Below are positions 1-28,900 of a stretch of DNA of 64,000 nucleotides, piece by piece. The notes under the pieces were generated by a model. It ran no database searches. It saw only the letters and a program-made list of their open reading frames with translations, and was not told the origin of the DNA. The stretch is taken from assembly GCA_030248135.1 (NCBI GenBank), contig JASANC010003616.1, positions 1 to 64,000 on the forward strand, given 5' to 3'. A program made the translations under genes and the position numbers. The stretch comes from Theristus sp. LFF4_11 (lineage: Eukaryota > Nematoda > Chromadorea > Monhysterida > Xyalidae). Positions within the stretch are counted from its first letter, which is position 1. Each line of letters starts with the position of its first letter.

Positions 1-184
1 CTGAAGTTCAGTTACATGTTGTGCACACCTACATTGTAAATGTATGAAGAATAGGTATGAAAAAAGTCAATCAGACAACACACGGCACACACTGTTTTCT
101 TTCTATCAGTCCCTCCAAACACCACTCCCCTTTCACGGACGACTGAAGAGACACTGAAAATCAGATGAATTTCTCTTTTTTTTT

Positions 185-415
185 TATTTAGTCGCGCGCC
201 GGTTCCGGAAACCATAAGGTACCAAACTCCGGCGGAAACGGGCAATACTGCCCCGAGCCCAATTTGCCCTCGGCTCTGGAGGGAGTAGACCATTCGATGT
301 TATTGGTCACTTTAGTTTCTCCATTATGTGTCTTGTCCGCAGCGGGGTTCGAACTTTCCACCTACAGAACGGTAGACGAAAGCCCTACACCTGCGCTACA
401 GACGCGACTCTTGAA
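185..415 (-). mobile_element. Second tRNA-like SINE family
   Basis: On the minus strand GTCTGTAGCGCAGGTGTAGG (box A-like) is followed by AAGTTCGAACCCCG (box B) at tRNA-like spacing. An unrelated body of about 150 bp ends in TAAATAAAAAAAA. It differs in body and tail from the other SINE family and lies in a sorting nexin intron. Confidence 0.55.
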
Positions 416-421
416 AGTTCA

Positions 422-17918
<17,497 letters not shown>

Positions 17919-18908
17919 CTGACAGGAAAAAACGTAAAATGATCAATGTGAAAAACGAAAAGAAGAAAAACGAACGCATTTTAGTTGAATGTTTTGAGCA
18001 ACTACTGCCACCACACAGATTACAGAATTTGAAAATACCAAACTTCTGAAAAAGGACAAGAATAGCCTGCGAAAAGACAAACGACTACAGTTTCCCATGC
18101 AACTATAGTGGTCACAATTTTGAAGACACCATTGATTGCAGCTGCTACGATGTTGTCGTTCAACCAATCAACAAACAACCGTTTTCTCACAAGGATGAGT
18201 ACATCCAGATAATGCATGGTGGTTCTCTTTCATTTGAGATGTCAACAACACGAAAAAAAGGACTTGCACCTGATGGGCTTTATGTGTGGACTGTGGTGCT
18301 CCGCCGCTGGAAACGGACGGAATCTTCAAAATCAATCAAATCAAAACGGTAAACTGAACTGAATCGAGAAAAAGCAAATGGCCTTGCAAACCTTTTCCGA
18401 CATTTTTTTCAAAAACTGCTGACTAGCTAGCTGACTCCGAAAATCCGCCGATTCATATATTTTCAAGGCTGAATTTATTCATTCGATTCGATTCTTGAAT
18501 TCGAAATTGTTTGTTGCCGGTCTTCTTACTCTGTGAGGAATTGTCGACACCGTTTGGATTGGATTGATCAAATTATTATTTTATTGCGGATTAAAGTTTA
18601 CTTTCTGGAACAATCTTTTTTTGTTATTTTTATTGGCGAACAAAGTGAGGAATTTGTGGAACAAAATCAAAATTGAAAAAAGTGCCGATCAAAAAAATTT
18701 AAATTTTTCCAAATATGCTCTGAAAACCTCATTTTTGGCACAATTTTTAGAATGTTATCTCTGCGCCCCTCCCTCCCCCAAATTTTATGGCCATTTATCT
18801 ATCTGTAAAATTTCGCAATTTCTCTCTGTAAAATGGACAAAATTTCAATGAAACACAATTTGCGCTTTCGTAGTTCGGCGGATCGTTCTGAAAATGGTCT
18901 AGCAGAAC

Positions 18909-19637
18909 TAGGGTTGTTAAAAAAACAAAAATCGTCATTTTTGTTTTTTTTTTTTTTTAAATTTTTTTTTCAAAAAAAAATTTCAAAAATCAAAGTTGTG
19001 CTAAATCAATCAGGGAGTCTGAAGAACCACATATGATATGCAAGCGCCTCCCGAATGACTCCCGTATGGCGGAACTTTGCAGATTTTGTTTTGGTGACCT
19101 CAATTACCCCTTTTCCAAACCGTCACCATGCCTCTTCTTGTGTTTTGACCTCCAAAACGTCACTAATTGTCCCCAGCTAAGCTAATGCTAAAGTGAAGAC
19201 AAACATACCGCCTTGAAATTCGATCAATTCTTCTGATGGTGTCGCGACGACACGACACGAAGCAGCAACCAGACAACGTAGCGCTTGCAAACGGAGCAGC
19301 GAGCACAATCGGACGCTCTGCGAGGCGAATCGTCACCTTATCTGCATCGGAAATGGTAGGCTAAGCTTTGGGACGCTCAAAAACTTCATCGCAGATGTTG
19401 TCGAAGCCTAAAATCAGTCGGTAAAACGGCCCAAAATCGACTGCTAAAGGTTTTACGAGGTATAATCAAAGAAAATTTTTGTTGAACTTTCGAAAAATTG
19501 TGCCAAAATTGAGGTTTTCAGAGCATATTAGAGGAAAATTTTTCGAATTTTTTTTTTTTTTTAAATCGGCATTTTTGTTTTTTTTTTAATCACTTTTTTT
19601 TAAAAAAAATTTTTTTCATTTTTGTTTAACAACCCTA
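18909..19637. mobile_element. hAT-type non-autonomous element with 8-bp TSD
   Basis: Terminal inverted repeats TAGGGTTGTTAAA... and ...TTTAACAACCCTA bound a 729-bp element with A/T-rich arms. It is flanked by perfect direct repeats AGCAGAAC at 18901-18908 and 19638-19645. An 8-bp duplication and TAGGG-type ends are typical of hAT elements. No transposase frame is present. Confidence 0.85.
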
Positions 19638-19881
19638 AGCAGAACTCAGCTCGACGAAACACTTCGAACGAACCAAAATTACGAAAAAAAAATTGAAGAA
19701 ATCCGGATTTTTTTCCTAACTCTCCCAACTTTGAACTGTTGAACTCCAGCCCGCAATAAAAAATAAAATCACCGCAAAAAGATATACGGTTTCCTGACTT
19801 TGGCGTTTTTCATTTTTCGCTTTCATGAAACGTCAGCTGCTGAGTGACTCACGTTCATAGATAAGGAAAACTGAATTAACA

Positions 19882-19999
19882 AACAAAGTGGATAAAAATA
19901 CATTCAAAAAATGCAACTTCATTGCACTCGTGTGGGTCAAAACAAAGTGGATAAAAATACATTCAAAAAATGCAACTTCATTGCACTCGTGTGGGTCAC
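19882..19999. repeat. Perfect 59-bp tandem duplication
   Basis: AACAAAGTGGATAAAAATAC... to GTGTGGGTCA occurs twice back to back without mismatch, so it is recent or under exchange. It lies in the spacer upstream of the first sorting nexin. Confidence 0.9.
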
Positions 20000-22597
20000 T
20001 GTATCCGTTCCGTTCCGTTCGTATAGCCTTCGGACTGTCTACACGATACTTCGTATCATCCCACGCTGTTCTTACAGTTTTATCCGGAGTTCCTGTTCGC
20101 GAAATGAAATGAATAAATGAACTGACTGTTTGAAAGTATGCAAAAAAGACTGCTCTGGCAACATACCAACTTGCTGACAACGGAACGGAAACTGATTCAT
20201 TCGTCAGTCGCCAAAAGACTTCATTTTCAAACTTCCAAAACACTTGTTCCGCGTTTAAACCAACTGATAAGCTGATCATGTTTTATCGCTTTCTCATAAA
20301 AGTTTGTTTTTTCAAACCTGTCACTTTTTTCGCATGCGAAACTTTGAATTTCGCACTTGTCATGAAATACTGCGCAGCACTCCATCAGGGTGAAAAGCAA
20401 ACGTACACAATGTGGAGTCAATGGCTTTACAATCGAAAAGTCCAACTTACTCGGTTAGCCGCAGCAGAAAGAAAACAGGGCAGCGCAACGCCAAAAAACC
20501 GCAACTTGCCGTGTATGCTGGTCTGTTTTTGCGCGCTCAAAACTTGCATGGAAGGAGACATACACCACAGCTAACATTGAGCTCGAGCATGCTAACACGC
20601 CATGCGCAAATGCCAAAACCTGGCCCTCCGAATACCCATAAAGATTACGGTATCTACCGCATCTCGTCTTGACACAATCTTGTTCGGTGGTAGGTGGTTA
20701 AGTGTTTTGCTTGCGCGCGCCGAAATTACGAAGCTGAGCGACATTCCAAATCTCAATATGCCCCTCGGGCTTTTTCAATGTCCACGGTTACCACACTTGG
20801 GACATTTCACTTCATCCTGATTACCAGAGAAAAATCTTCGTTAATTTTTTCAACCTAATGATCTGATAAAATACGGACATTGCAACAATAAGCAATCGTG
20901 TCCGAAACCAAAATACGGTGAAATTTTTTTATTGCAATTCATGCGCGCGCGCGCGTACAACAGCCGTAATTTCCTATTTTTTATTTAGCTACGTATCGGT
21001 TAAAGCTCACTGACTCACTGTTCTGCACTGCAACACTGCAATCAGCTTGCTTTAACGTGCAGCGGGCGAAGCAGGCGGGTACACGGGCCCGAAGAATACA
21101 AGAGTGCTGTCGCTCAAGTATAACACTCAAATGCTTTTTCGGCCCACTACTATCGTTGCTTTGCGCGCGACACGGGAACGTTTTTTTCGCCTCATGCATT
21201 CTTGTCCTGCTCTGCAGAACGAAACGCTTTTTACTCACTCAAAGTGAACGAAACTCGTTTCGACGCTTTTTCGCTGTGCGTGTGCTTCGAGCGAAAGTTT
21301 GTTGGATTTGAAGCTGTGTTCACTTGGAAGTCAATTGAACAAACGATTGAGGCGATTGAACAACCATTGTCGTCGTCTCCAAATCGTGTCTGGCGCTTTC
21401 ACCGAAAAATTGATTGGTTTTCAGTGTTGCTTTTGGATGTTGTTGCTGTTGTGTTGTGCAGCTGTTGAAATCAAAATGGTTCCCCGCCAAACACAGTTAA
21501 ATACACTACGTTCACCATTACGAAGCAGTAAACGTCCTTTTGTCTGAATTGTACACTTTGTTAAACCCTAAAAATACACACACATCAATATGTTGCACAG
21601 TTACAAACGAAGAAACGGTGACTGTACAACATTAAAAATATGACTGGTCAGACAATCACTCCATGCAACTCAGAGAACCCCCAATAGCTGCCCACACCTT
21701 ATGATCAAAATACTTTAATTTTTTAATAGCACTGCAAGATACACTGTAATACCGAAGAGTAAACGTTCAAAACGAAACAAGTTGCAAGATGTTGTTTGCG
21801 GCATTCGCACGTGTAACATGCAGATGTGCAGTGTAAAACACACCAATGACATTGAATGGAATGTTTGCAGTTATTGCTTTTTTGCAACACTGATAACTGC
21901 TTTTCTGCTCATTTGCCACAATCCTGCGTGTCACCCTCACAAGTCGCCGTTTTTTATAAAAAAACAGCCGATGTCAACTTGAATATTCAGACACGCCGTA
22001 TAATTTGAACCGATTCCAGCCCATCTTGCACTCTAGCGAGTTTTCTCTCAAATTTTGAGAAAATTGTTTCAAAATTTGTGTACCTACCTCGGGCCTATGT
22101 CCATGTGTCTGAAAGAACTTGCGTGCTGTAAAACTGTGTTCGCTTGAAAAAATATGTATCCGCAATGATGTGGGTAAATAAGAACGAAACAAAAAAAACG
22201 TTGTGTTTTTACTTTTTACTTCTGCATTGCAGTTCTGTTACCTATGTGTGTTTTTCAATTTTTTTCAATTGCAATTTTTTTCCAGATGAATATTAAAAAA
22301 TTTGCTTCGTCGTCACCTTTAACTCATCGACTTGATCGTACATAGCAAACGTTTTTAATAGAAAAAACTTTTTTTAATACAGAAAAGTCTCAAACCATTT
22401 TCGTCGCTTTTGAATTTGCTTGCTTCAAAAAATCAACCTCGCATTGAAACTAAATTTCATTGCAACAATAATTCTGTTTCGGTTACTCAGGCCAGTGTGT
22501 GAAATTGTGCACACACAACGCTCAATTGTGAAGCGCGTTTTTCTGCAGACATTCTCGCATCATCTTTTTTGTGGCAACATCGGTGGTTGTGAGATCA

Positions 22598-25500
22598 ATG
22601 GCGAAACCGTACAGCAAGTACAGACAAAATCGACAGTGCTGTCCCCCGGAATCGCGTTGGCGTTGGCTGGTGGCCATCGGAATTGTGCTAGCTGTCGTGG
22701 TTCTCATTGTCGTTGTCATCGTTCTGAGTACACGCTCGGGCGGCCCTCATATCGGGGATTCCGAGCCGATCAACCCCACTGAAATCGGTGAACCAAAATG
22801 TTCTCGTTTGTTTTTCTTTTGCTCCTCCTCCCCCACGCAACGCGTTCTACAAGTTGAACTCTAAATTATAGGAATTCGTTGATTGGTTGGGGATCACGTG
22901 CATGTATGCTTTCTGTGCGAACCAAACTTTCGCCCCCACACAGCAATTTCTGCACAGAGCGCATGCATCACACGTGACCACCAACCAATCAGCTGATAGC
23001 GTATGATTTAGAGTTCGACTGGAATACACTTTATGCTGTAGGAACAGGCGCCGAATTCTTCTGTCTACGTCTGCATGAACGGTAGTATGTTAAAACACAA
23101 GACGTGACGTGACGTGACGTGACGTGACGTGACGTGACGTGACGTGACGTGACGTGACGTGACGTGACGTGACGTGACGTGACGTGGCGTGACGTATACG
23201 TCAGTATGAACGTTTGTCATTTGTTTTCACACGAAGGCATGGACATCATCGGCCCACGACGACGCCACGCTAATCCCGGTGAAGCCGACGCCTCGATCAC
23301 ACTGCTTGACACCGTCAGATGGCCGGACGGAATAGTGCCGTATGAAATCATTGGCCTGTCGGACAGACGAGAAGAAAGACAGGTGCGCGAGAGTTGACTT
23401 TGTTTCAAAAAAATGGCTGGCAATGGCTGTTGTTGTTGTTTTTTTGAAGAATACTACTGAATGCTGGAGAAACTGTCTCACTTTTTGTATGATTGGCGAA
23501 TGAAAAATGAACTCGCGGCCGACCACTATAGAGCCGGTTTGTTTAAACCTGTCGCTTTTCCCAAGTTTACAGTGACCACGAGAAAGACGAAAGAAGGCAA
23601 GAAAACCTATGTTTAGCTACGTGCAGATTTGTTCTTCTTACTGAAATTCAAAGATTCGCAAAAAAGGCTCTGGATTCTGCGAAAACATTACTGACAGCTT
23701 GACTGTAGCTATTGCGCGAGGGCAGTGTGTGTTTTTCGCTCCAGTGTGCTTGTCACCCTCCGTGGCCTGGCTGGTAGCGCGTTAGACTCTAGTCTGTGCG
23801 TTCGGCGGATCGACAGTAAAAACTCGACGGGCGCCCTACTCGACGGCGTTCTGTACGCTTCTCTGGGGTTAGCCCTGGCTAAAAACATCGCCTCAAAATC
23901 CCCCTAACAACAACAACTCCAGAAAGTCGACTGCAAAATCGAGCAGGCGTTCGAGAAGATTGAGCGCGAGGCGTGCGTGCAGTTCCGACGCCGCAAACCG
24001 ACTGACAAACGTTGGCTGGTGCTGCAGATCGAGCCCACAACGCTCGGCTGCTGGTCGAGCGTCGGACAGATCGACGCGTACGTGCACTGAATTATGCTAC
24101 TGAATGTGCTACTGAATGTGCTACTGAGTGTGCTACTGAGTGTGCTACTGAATGTGCTGCTGAACTTGTGGCTGTGTGCCACTAAACTCTTATACCAAAG
24201 ATGCCATACTGAAATTTTTGCTACTAAAGCTGCTAAAAAAAAATGCGCAACGTAGATAGCGATCGAGCTCGACCGAGCTCCACAGCAGCCCTGTGTATTT
24301 GACAGGCTAAACGAGAGGCGTACGCGCTTATGTTTTACGGTTTCTCGCGAGGGAGTTGTGGAGCTGCACATACACGGCTCTCGCAGCGTTTACAGCACGT
24401 GTGTACACCAACAAAAAAAATGCCGCCCGTCTGTACTTTGTGCGCGGGGCAATGAGACCTGCCAGCGCGATGGCACTCAAGCTGCGCATTGCATTATGAC
24501 TGGCACTGGTACATCTCTCGACCAAGCGAGCGTTTACAGTGACGACGGTCAAGTGGTGATGCTCGGCCGCTACTGCCACGACGTGGCCTTCTACGGCGAC
24601 CGGGTGCTTAGTCGGATCGTGCATGAGTTGATGCATGCGCTCGGCTTCTATCACATTCACCAGCGAGCCGACAGAGACGACCACATCAGAGTGCTCTACG
24701 AAAACTTTCCGAAAAACGTCAGTGGCGGTTTCATTCGCGTCCTTTTTTCATTGTTTTTTTTTGCCGGTTTCCGGTTTTCCGGTTGCGCCTTTTTTTGCTC
24801 GCTCGCGTAAATGAATAAGCAACATAACGGGAACACTGCGGAAAATTCAAGCGAACATACAGCAAATGGAATGAAGAACGTAGAAATGAGAGTTCATTGC
24901 CAGACTGCCAGAGTTTTGCAACAACCAAATTCAAAACATCATTCTCAAAACTCCTGTCAAGCTCGACGCCGAGTACATCAAGCTGAACTACGATAAGGTC
25001 GACGCGACCAAGATCACGACGTGGGACCTCAAATACGGCGACTGCCTCGACAGCGTGCTACATTACCCGACGCATGTCACTTTCCACGGTGTGCCGATCA
25101 AGGTGACATTGGTGGTTTTTTTGTGAGAAAAAGTGCAGTACTGTTTTTCGAGGCAAAAAAAATGTTGCTATTGCTGTGACGAATCGCTTATTTCACCATC
25201 GAAAAGTTGCCTTTTTGCGCAATGAACAACATCAAAAGTTTGAGAGTTCGCCAATGTATTTCGTGAAGGGTTCAACACGCGGCAATAGTTTTTTTGCCGA
25301 AGAACAAGTGTCCGATGTCCTGTCCGCCTGAGTGTCCAGCGCGGTGTCCTGGGCATAAAAGTTGATTACATATCAAAAGACCGAGTGTGGGGTTGCTACG
25401 TACTTTTATTTTCGTGACACAATGCGGGACACGGACACTCAAAGGGACAGGTCACCGGAACACCAGTTCGGAAACACCTTTTTGTGCATTCATTCGCTAC

Positions 25501-27726
25501 TAAACTTACTACCTATTATCTTTTATTTTCGTCCCGAGACTGAATGCGCGCGCAGATGTAGGTAAACAGACGCTGAAAGATCAAACAAGATTGACAATGG
25601 TTTCCATTTCACGCATTAAGTACCAGAACCGAAAAAATTTAGTATCCTAAAGTGTGTGTTCCACAATAACACGAAAACGTCAACTCGGTGATGCGATGGC
25701 GTTTGGCATCGCAAGTTCGATAGCGTTTGTTTTCGCAGTGCACTTTCGTTTCCAGTGTGTTTTCGTGTTGTCCGCGTTTTGCCTGAACTGAATAAAAAAC
25801 ACTTAAGGCGCATTCATGCTGCAGTATTTAGTGACCGCGCAGCTATATGTTTTAACACAGCGCTGTGCGGTCACTAAATACTGCAACATGAATGCGCCCT
25901 TCGGGCCCATTCATGAACGCCCGTCGCGCTGAAACGCGTTGACGCGCGCTAACATGAACGTGCGTACGAATGTGCGTCTGTTCCAAAAAAAACTGATTTT
26001 TTGATGTGCGCTGTTTTTTTTTCGATCCGTGAATGTGTAGCGAAGTGACGCGCGTCAGCGCGCTTCGACCTTCATGAATGGCGCTTTAGGTGATTGAGCC
26101 GGTGCGTCCGCTGCCCGACGGCGTCACGATTGGCGAAGATGGAAAAATGTCGGACTGCGACAAACGACTGCTACGAGCGATGTACCCGTGCGGGCGACAG
26201 GCGCGGCAACGCACAGACTCGCGAACGGCATGCTCGCCTCAGCCGTCACCTCCACCGCCACCGCCACCTCCAGAGGGTTAGTCCGTCCTGCGTGGTCTAT
26301 TGTTGCGACGAAGGAAGAAGTGGTTACCGCTGTGGTATTATCCTCCGGTTCAAGTACATGTACCTAAGTATGTTATTTCTTCTTTAAAAGAAACATTGAA
26401 TGTGAGAACGTATGTATCAGAAGAAACCACCAAAATCTGTCATCACTTTGTCCGCAAAAACAATGGCAGCGCACATTTGACGCTCATGTCTGTCTGCCTG
26501 AGTGCCGCGTCGAGCGACGGGTGTAGAGGCAGGCGTTTTGACGGCAGAAAATTCCATTGGACAGAGCGTGTTCTGTTCTCCATTCCGGGTTAGAAGCCAT
26601 ATATGGCAACTAACATTGCCAAAATTCCTGTTCGTTCGTTCTGTATGGCGCGATGTGAGCCCCATTGCGGTTGACTCCACCATTGGTAGACACTGCCCAA
26701 AACATCTTCAATTGGATCTGAGTCTGAGTCAACTGCATCAGTCAGTCAGTTTTATTCTGCAGTGCACGGCATGATACCAGAAAAGTGTAAGACACCATGA
26801 GTAGGCAAGCCAAAAACTTCTCGTTTTTCTGTTCGCAGAGACCAAATGCCGACAAGGCTGGCTGAGTCCGTTCGACAAAAGCGACCATCCCACTCGACGG
26901 TTCTGCTTCCGAGTGTTTGCCGAGCCGAAAACCTTCGACGAAGCGGCCGCGCACTGCGAGAGTGAGCGCGCAAAATTGGCCTATTTGAAGTCGCATCAGC
27001 TGCGCATTCGACTGAAGCCGTTCTTCAAAACGTTCGCGTGTTTCTTGCGTATTTATCAACTGCTTTTTGTTTGTTTTTGTTTTGTTAAAAGCGTGCACAA
27101 TAATAAACAAAACCGCTCAACACCTAGCAAATAAAAAAAGCAAAACAAAAAAAATCAATTTTTTTGTCATGCCGGAAAATTCAGAAAAAAACAGAATTAC
27201 AAGTTTTTTTTGTCATGCACGCAGAATGAACGGTCTGGCACGGATTTTTAGCGAGATAATCGCATGAAGTTTAGGCACGCAAGTTGGTATGCGCAATGGT
27301 ATGCATGCGCAATGGTATGAGCAATTATGCCATTTTCTGAGCGTGTTGGCGTGGAGAGGCCAAAAATGCACAGACAAAATAATGGCACCAAAAAAACCAT
27401 CCGCAAAAACCCCTCCGGCCTCCATTTTTGCATGTTTTCTTTGCAGAAAGATCTTCTCGTTCGATCAGAACGTCGGTAAAGTGTGGATGGGCCTGAGTCG
27501 CGACCGCAACGAAATTTGGCACTGGGCGAACGGTGAAACGGCGCACGTGTCGGAGCTGCGAGGCTACGGGCGGTGGAGTGGCGCGGCAGGGGACGACTGT
27601 GTCGTGATTAGGGAGGAAATCGAGAAACACTGTTGCGGGGGCGATGATTGGATCTCGGACATTCGGTGGGACAACGCTGATTGTCGCCATCGAATGCCGT
27701 TCCTTTGTATGTACGTGCTCGGCTAG
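22598..27726 (+). CDS. Type II membrane astacin metalloprotease with C-terminal C-type lectin domain
   Basis: Eight exons join to 475 aa: 22598-22787, 23237-23382, 23923-24077, 24540-24717, about 24962-25102, 26090-26276, 26839-26989, 27447-27726. Residues 1-23 are basic/Cys-containing, 24-43 a strong membrane helix with no signal peptidase site, so the enzyme is probably membrane-anchored with its catalytic part outside. RWPDGIVPYEI begins the astacin domain after a possible furin-like RRRH. The zinc motif is HELMHALGFYH followed by IHQRADRDD: all three His ligands and the Glu base are present. The Met-turn reads SVLHY (Met replaced by Leu, Tyr kept). DCDKRLLRAMYPC closes the protease; a Pro-rich hinge follows, then a C-type lectin domain (WMGLSRDR, WHWANG, DDCVV, DCRHRMPFLC). 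The acceptor at 23236 is weak, and exon 5 could begin at 24914. Confidence 0.85.
22852..23021. mobile_element. MITE copy of the CAGTCGAACTCTAAATTATA family
   Basis: Begins AGTTGAACTCTAAATTATAG and ends TTTAGAGTTCGACTGG. The interior shares GATTGGTTGG, CACGTGCATG and CGCCCCCAC with the copy at 27773. It lies in astacin-gene intron 1. Confidence 0.8.
23101..23190. repeat. (GACGT)n pentanucleotide microsatellite
   Basis: About 17 perfect GACGT units with one GGCGT near the end. It lies in astacin-gene intron 1, directly upstream of exon 2. Confidence 0.95.
23755..23917 (+). mobile_element. tRNA-derived SINE abutting an astacin-gene 3' splice site
   Basis: Same family: head TGTCACCCTCCGTGGCCTGG, an internal deletion removing box B through the start of the body, then GACGGGCGCCCTACTCGACG and the CAA-rich tail. 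The tail runs straight into CTCCAG at the exon 3 acceptor (exon starts 23923). Confidence 0.8.
24086..24170. repeat. 15-bp tandem repeat (TGCTACTGAATGTGC)
   Basis: About five copies of GTGCTACTGARTGTGCTACT just after the exon 3 donor of the astacin gene. Confidence 0.85.
25804..25899. mobile_element. Palindromic foldback A, copy 3 (astacin intron 5)
   Basis: AAGGCGCATTCATGCTGCAG TATTTAGTGACCGCG on the left and the mirrored CGGTCACTAAATACTGCAAC ATGAATGCGCC on the right. Confidence 0.8.
25903..26087. mobile_element. Foldback B (GCGCGCTGACGCG), abutting an astacin acceptor
   Basis: Starts GGGCCCATTCATGAACGC with CGCGTTGACGCGCGC and ends GCGCGTCAGCGCGCTTCGAC CTTCATGAATGGCGCTTT. The right end runs directly into the TAG acceptor of astacin exon 6 (26090). 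Confidence 0.75.
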
Positions 27727-28900
27727 CTCAATGATGCCCGTTGCGATGTTGTTCCGAAAATGACCGTCGTTACAGTCGAACTCTAAATTATATAGGGAAT
27801 CCGCTGATTGGTTGGTGGTCACGTGCATGCATGGTTTCTGCGCCAACCAAACTCCGCCCCCACAGCGATGCCTGCACAGAAAGCATATGCATCGCGTGAT
27901 CACCAACGACCACGCGGATTATTTATAATTTAGAGTTCGATTGTAAGTGAAAGAGCTGAGCATCCCATACGGCATATACAATGTACCGGTAATGCCACGA
28001 ACCGCTAAAAAGTGCCAAATAGCGCCATGTATTACAATTCAGTCCATGCCAGAATTTCATGCCACGCCGTTTGACTATTTCTGCAATTTTTAGAATGTTG
28101 GATGAATTTTGGCGTGGAACAAGTATTCGGAATGGAATTTGGCATGGGATGAATTATGTCGTGGAGTTTGGTTTTTTTTCAGTATGGATTAGCGATATAA
28201 CTGTGGCTCACCGCTCCGCTTTTGTTTTTGGGCCAGTCATATTTGTGACATAGGACACCAATAGGGACGCCAAAACATTTTGTTTGTTTGTTGAAATTGA
28301 ATTGTAGTGCCATTGTGAAACTGTGTGCATTCATGTTTGTCATTTGGTTGACTTTTGTTCAGCCGTCGTCGGCAGCAGTGAATTCTGGACTGCTCTGCCG
28401 ACACTATTCGGAATACCGTATCTATTGTACTGGGATTGGGTCTCGACGCGATCTCATTTGTATGCGTTTGTGATTGTTACATTCATGACTTTTATCTGTT
28501 TTAAAAATATACCGCAACCATTGTAATCAAGCTGTTTTAATAAAAGCGAGAATAAAGCAAAAAAAATTCTGGAGTACGGTAGGTAAACGTTAGGCATACA
28601 CAAGTCGAAATGTTATTGATGCGAAATTTCGAATTTCGTATCAATAATACACAGAACATCAAAGTACAAGTAAAAAGAATTAAGTAAAAAACCAAACATT
28701 CAGCCGAAATTTATTTCGGTATCAACGCGTTTTTGGGTGAAACTGCCAAAGACAAAATCTTCGGTGTATGATTACAATCTACGCATTGAAAAAACAATAA
28801 AAAATAACAACCGAACACAGCCGACCCAACACCGAACCGAACACACAAAGCGTTGAAAGAAAAACAACCCAGATTGAACAGACAGTCCAAAGAGTGCGAT
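27727..28900. other. Spacer between convergent astacin-lectin and second sorting nexin genes
   Basis: Holds the 171-bp MITE at 27773. A short hydrophobic frame at 28323-28526 (LPTLFGIPYLLYWDW) ends near an AATAAA but has no supporting exon partner. Confidence 0.5.
27773..27943. mobile_element. MITE, 171 bp, CAGTCGAACTCTAAATTATA termini
   Basis: Inverted ends CAGTCGAACTCTAAATTATA / TATAATTTAGAGTTCGATTG with flanking TA. It lies just 3' of the astacin-lectin gene. Confidence 0.85.

Larger units (their letters stand above)
17919..22597. other. Spacer between divergent sorting nexin and astacin-lectin genes
   Basis: Must contain both promoters and the first sorting nexin exon, which was not identified. 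Visible content is the hAT-type MITE, a 59-bp duplication and a GCGCGCGC run near 20943. No further gene is seen. Confidence 0.6.
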
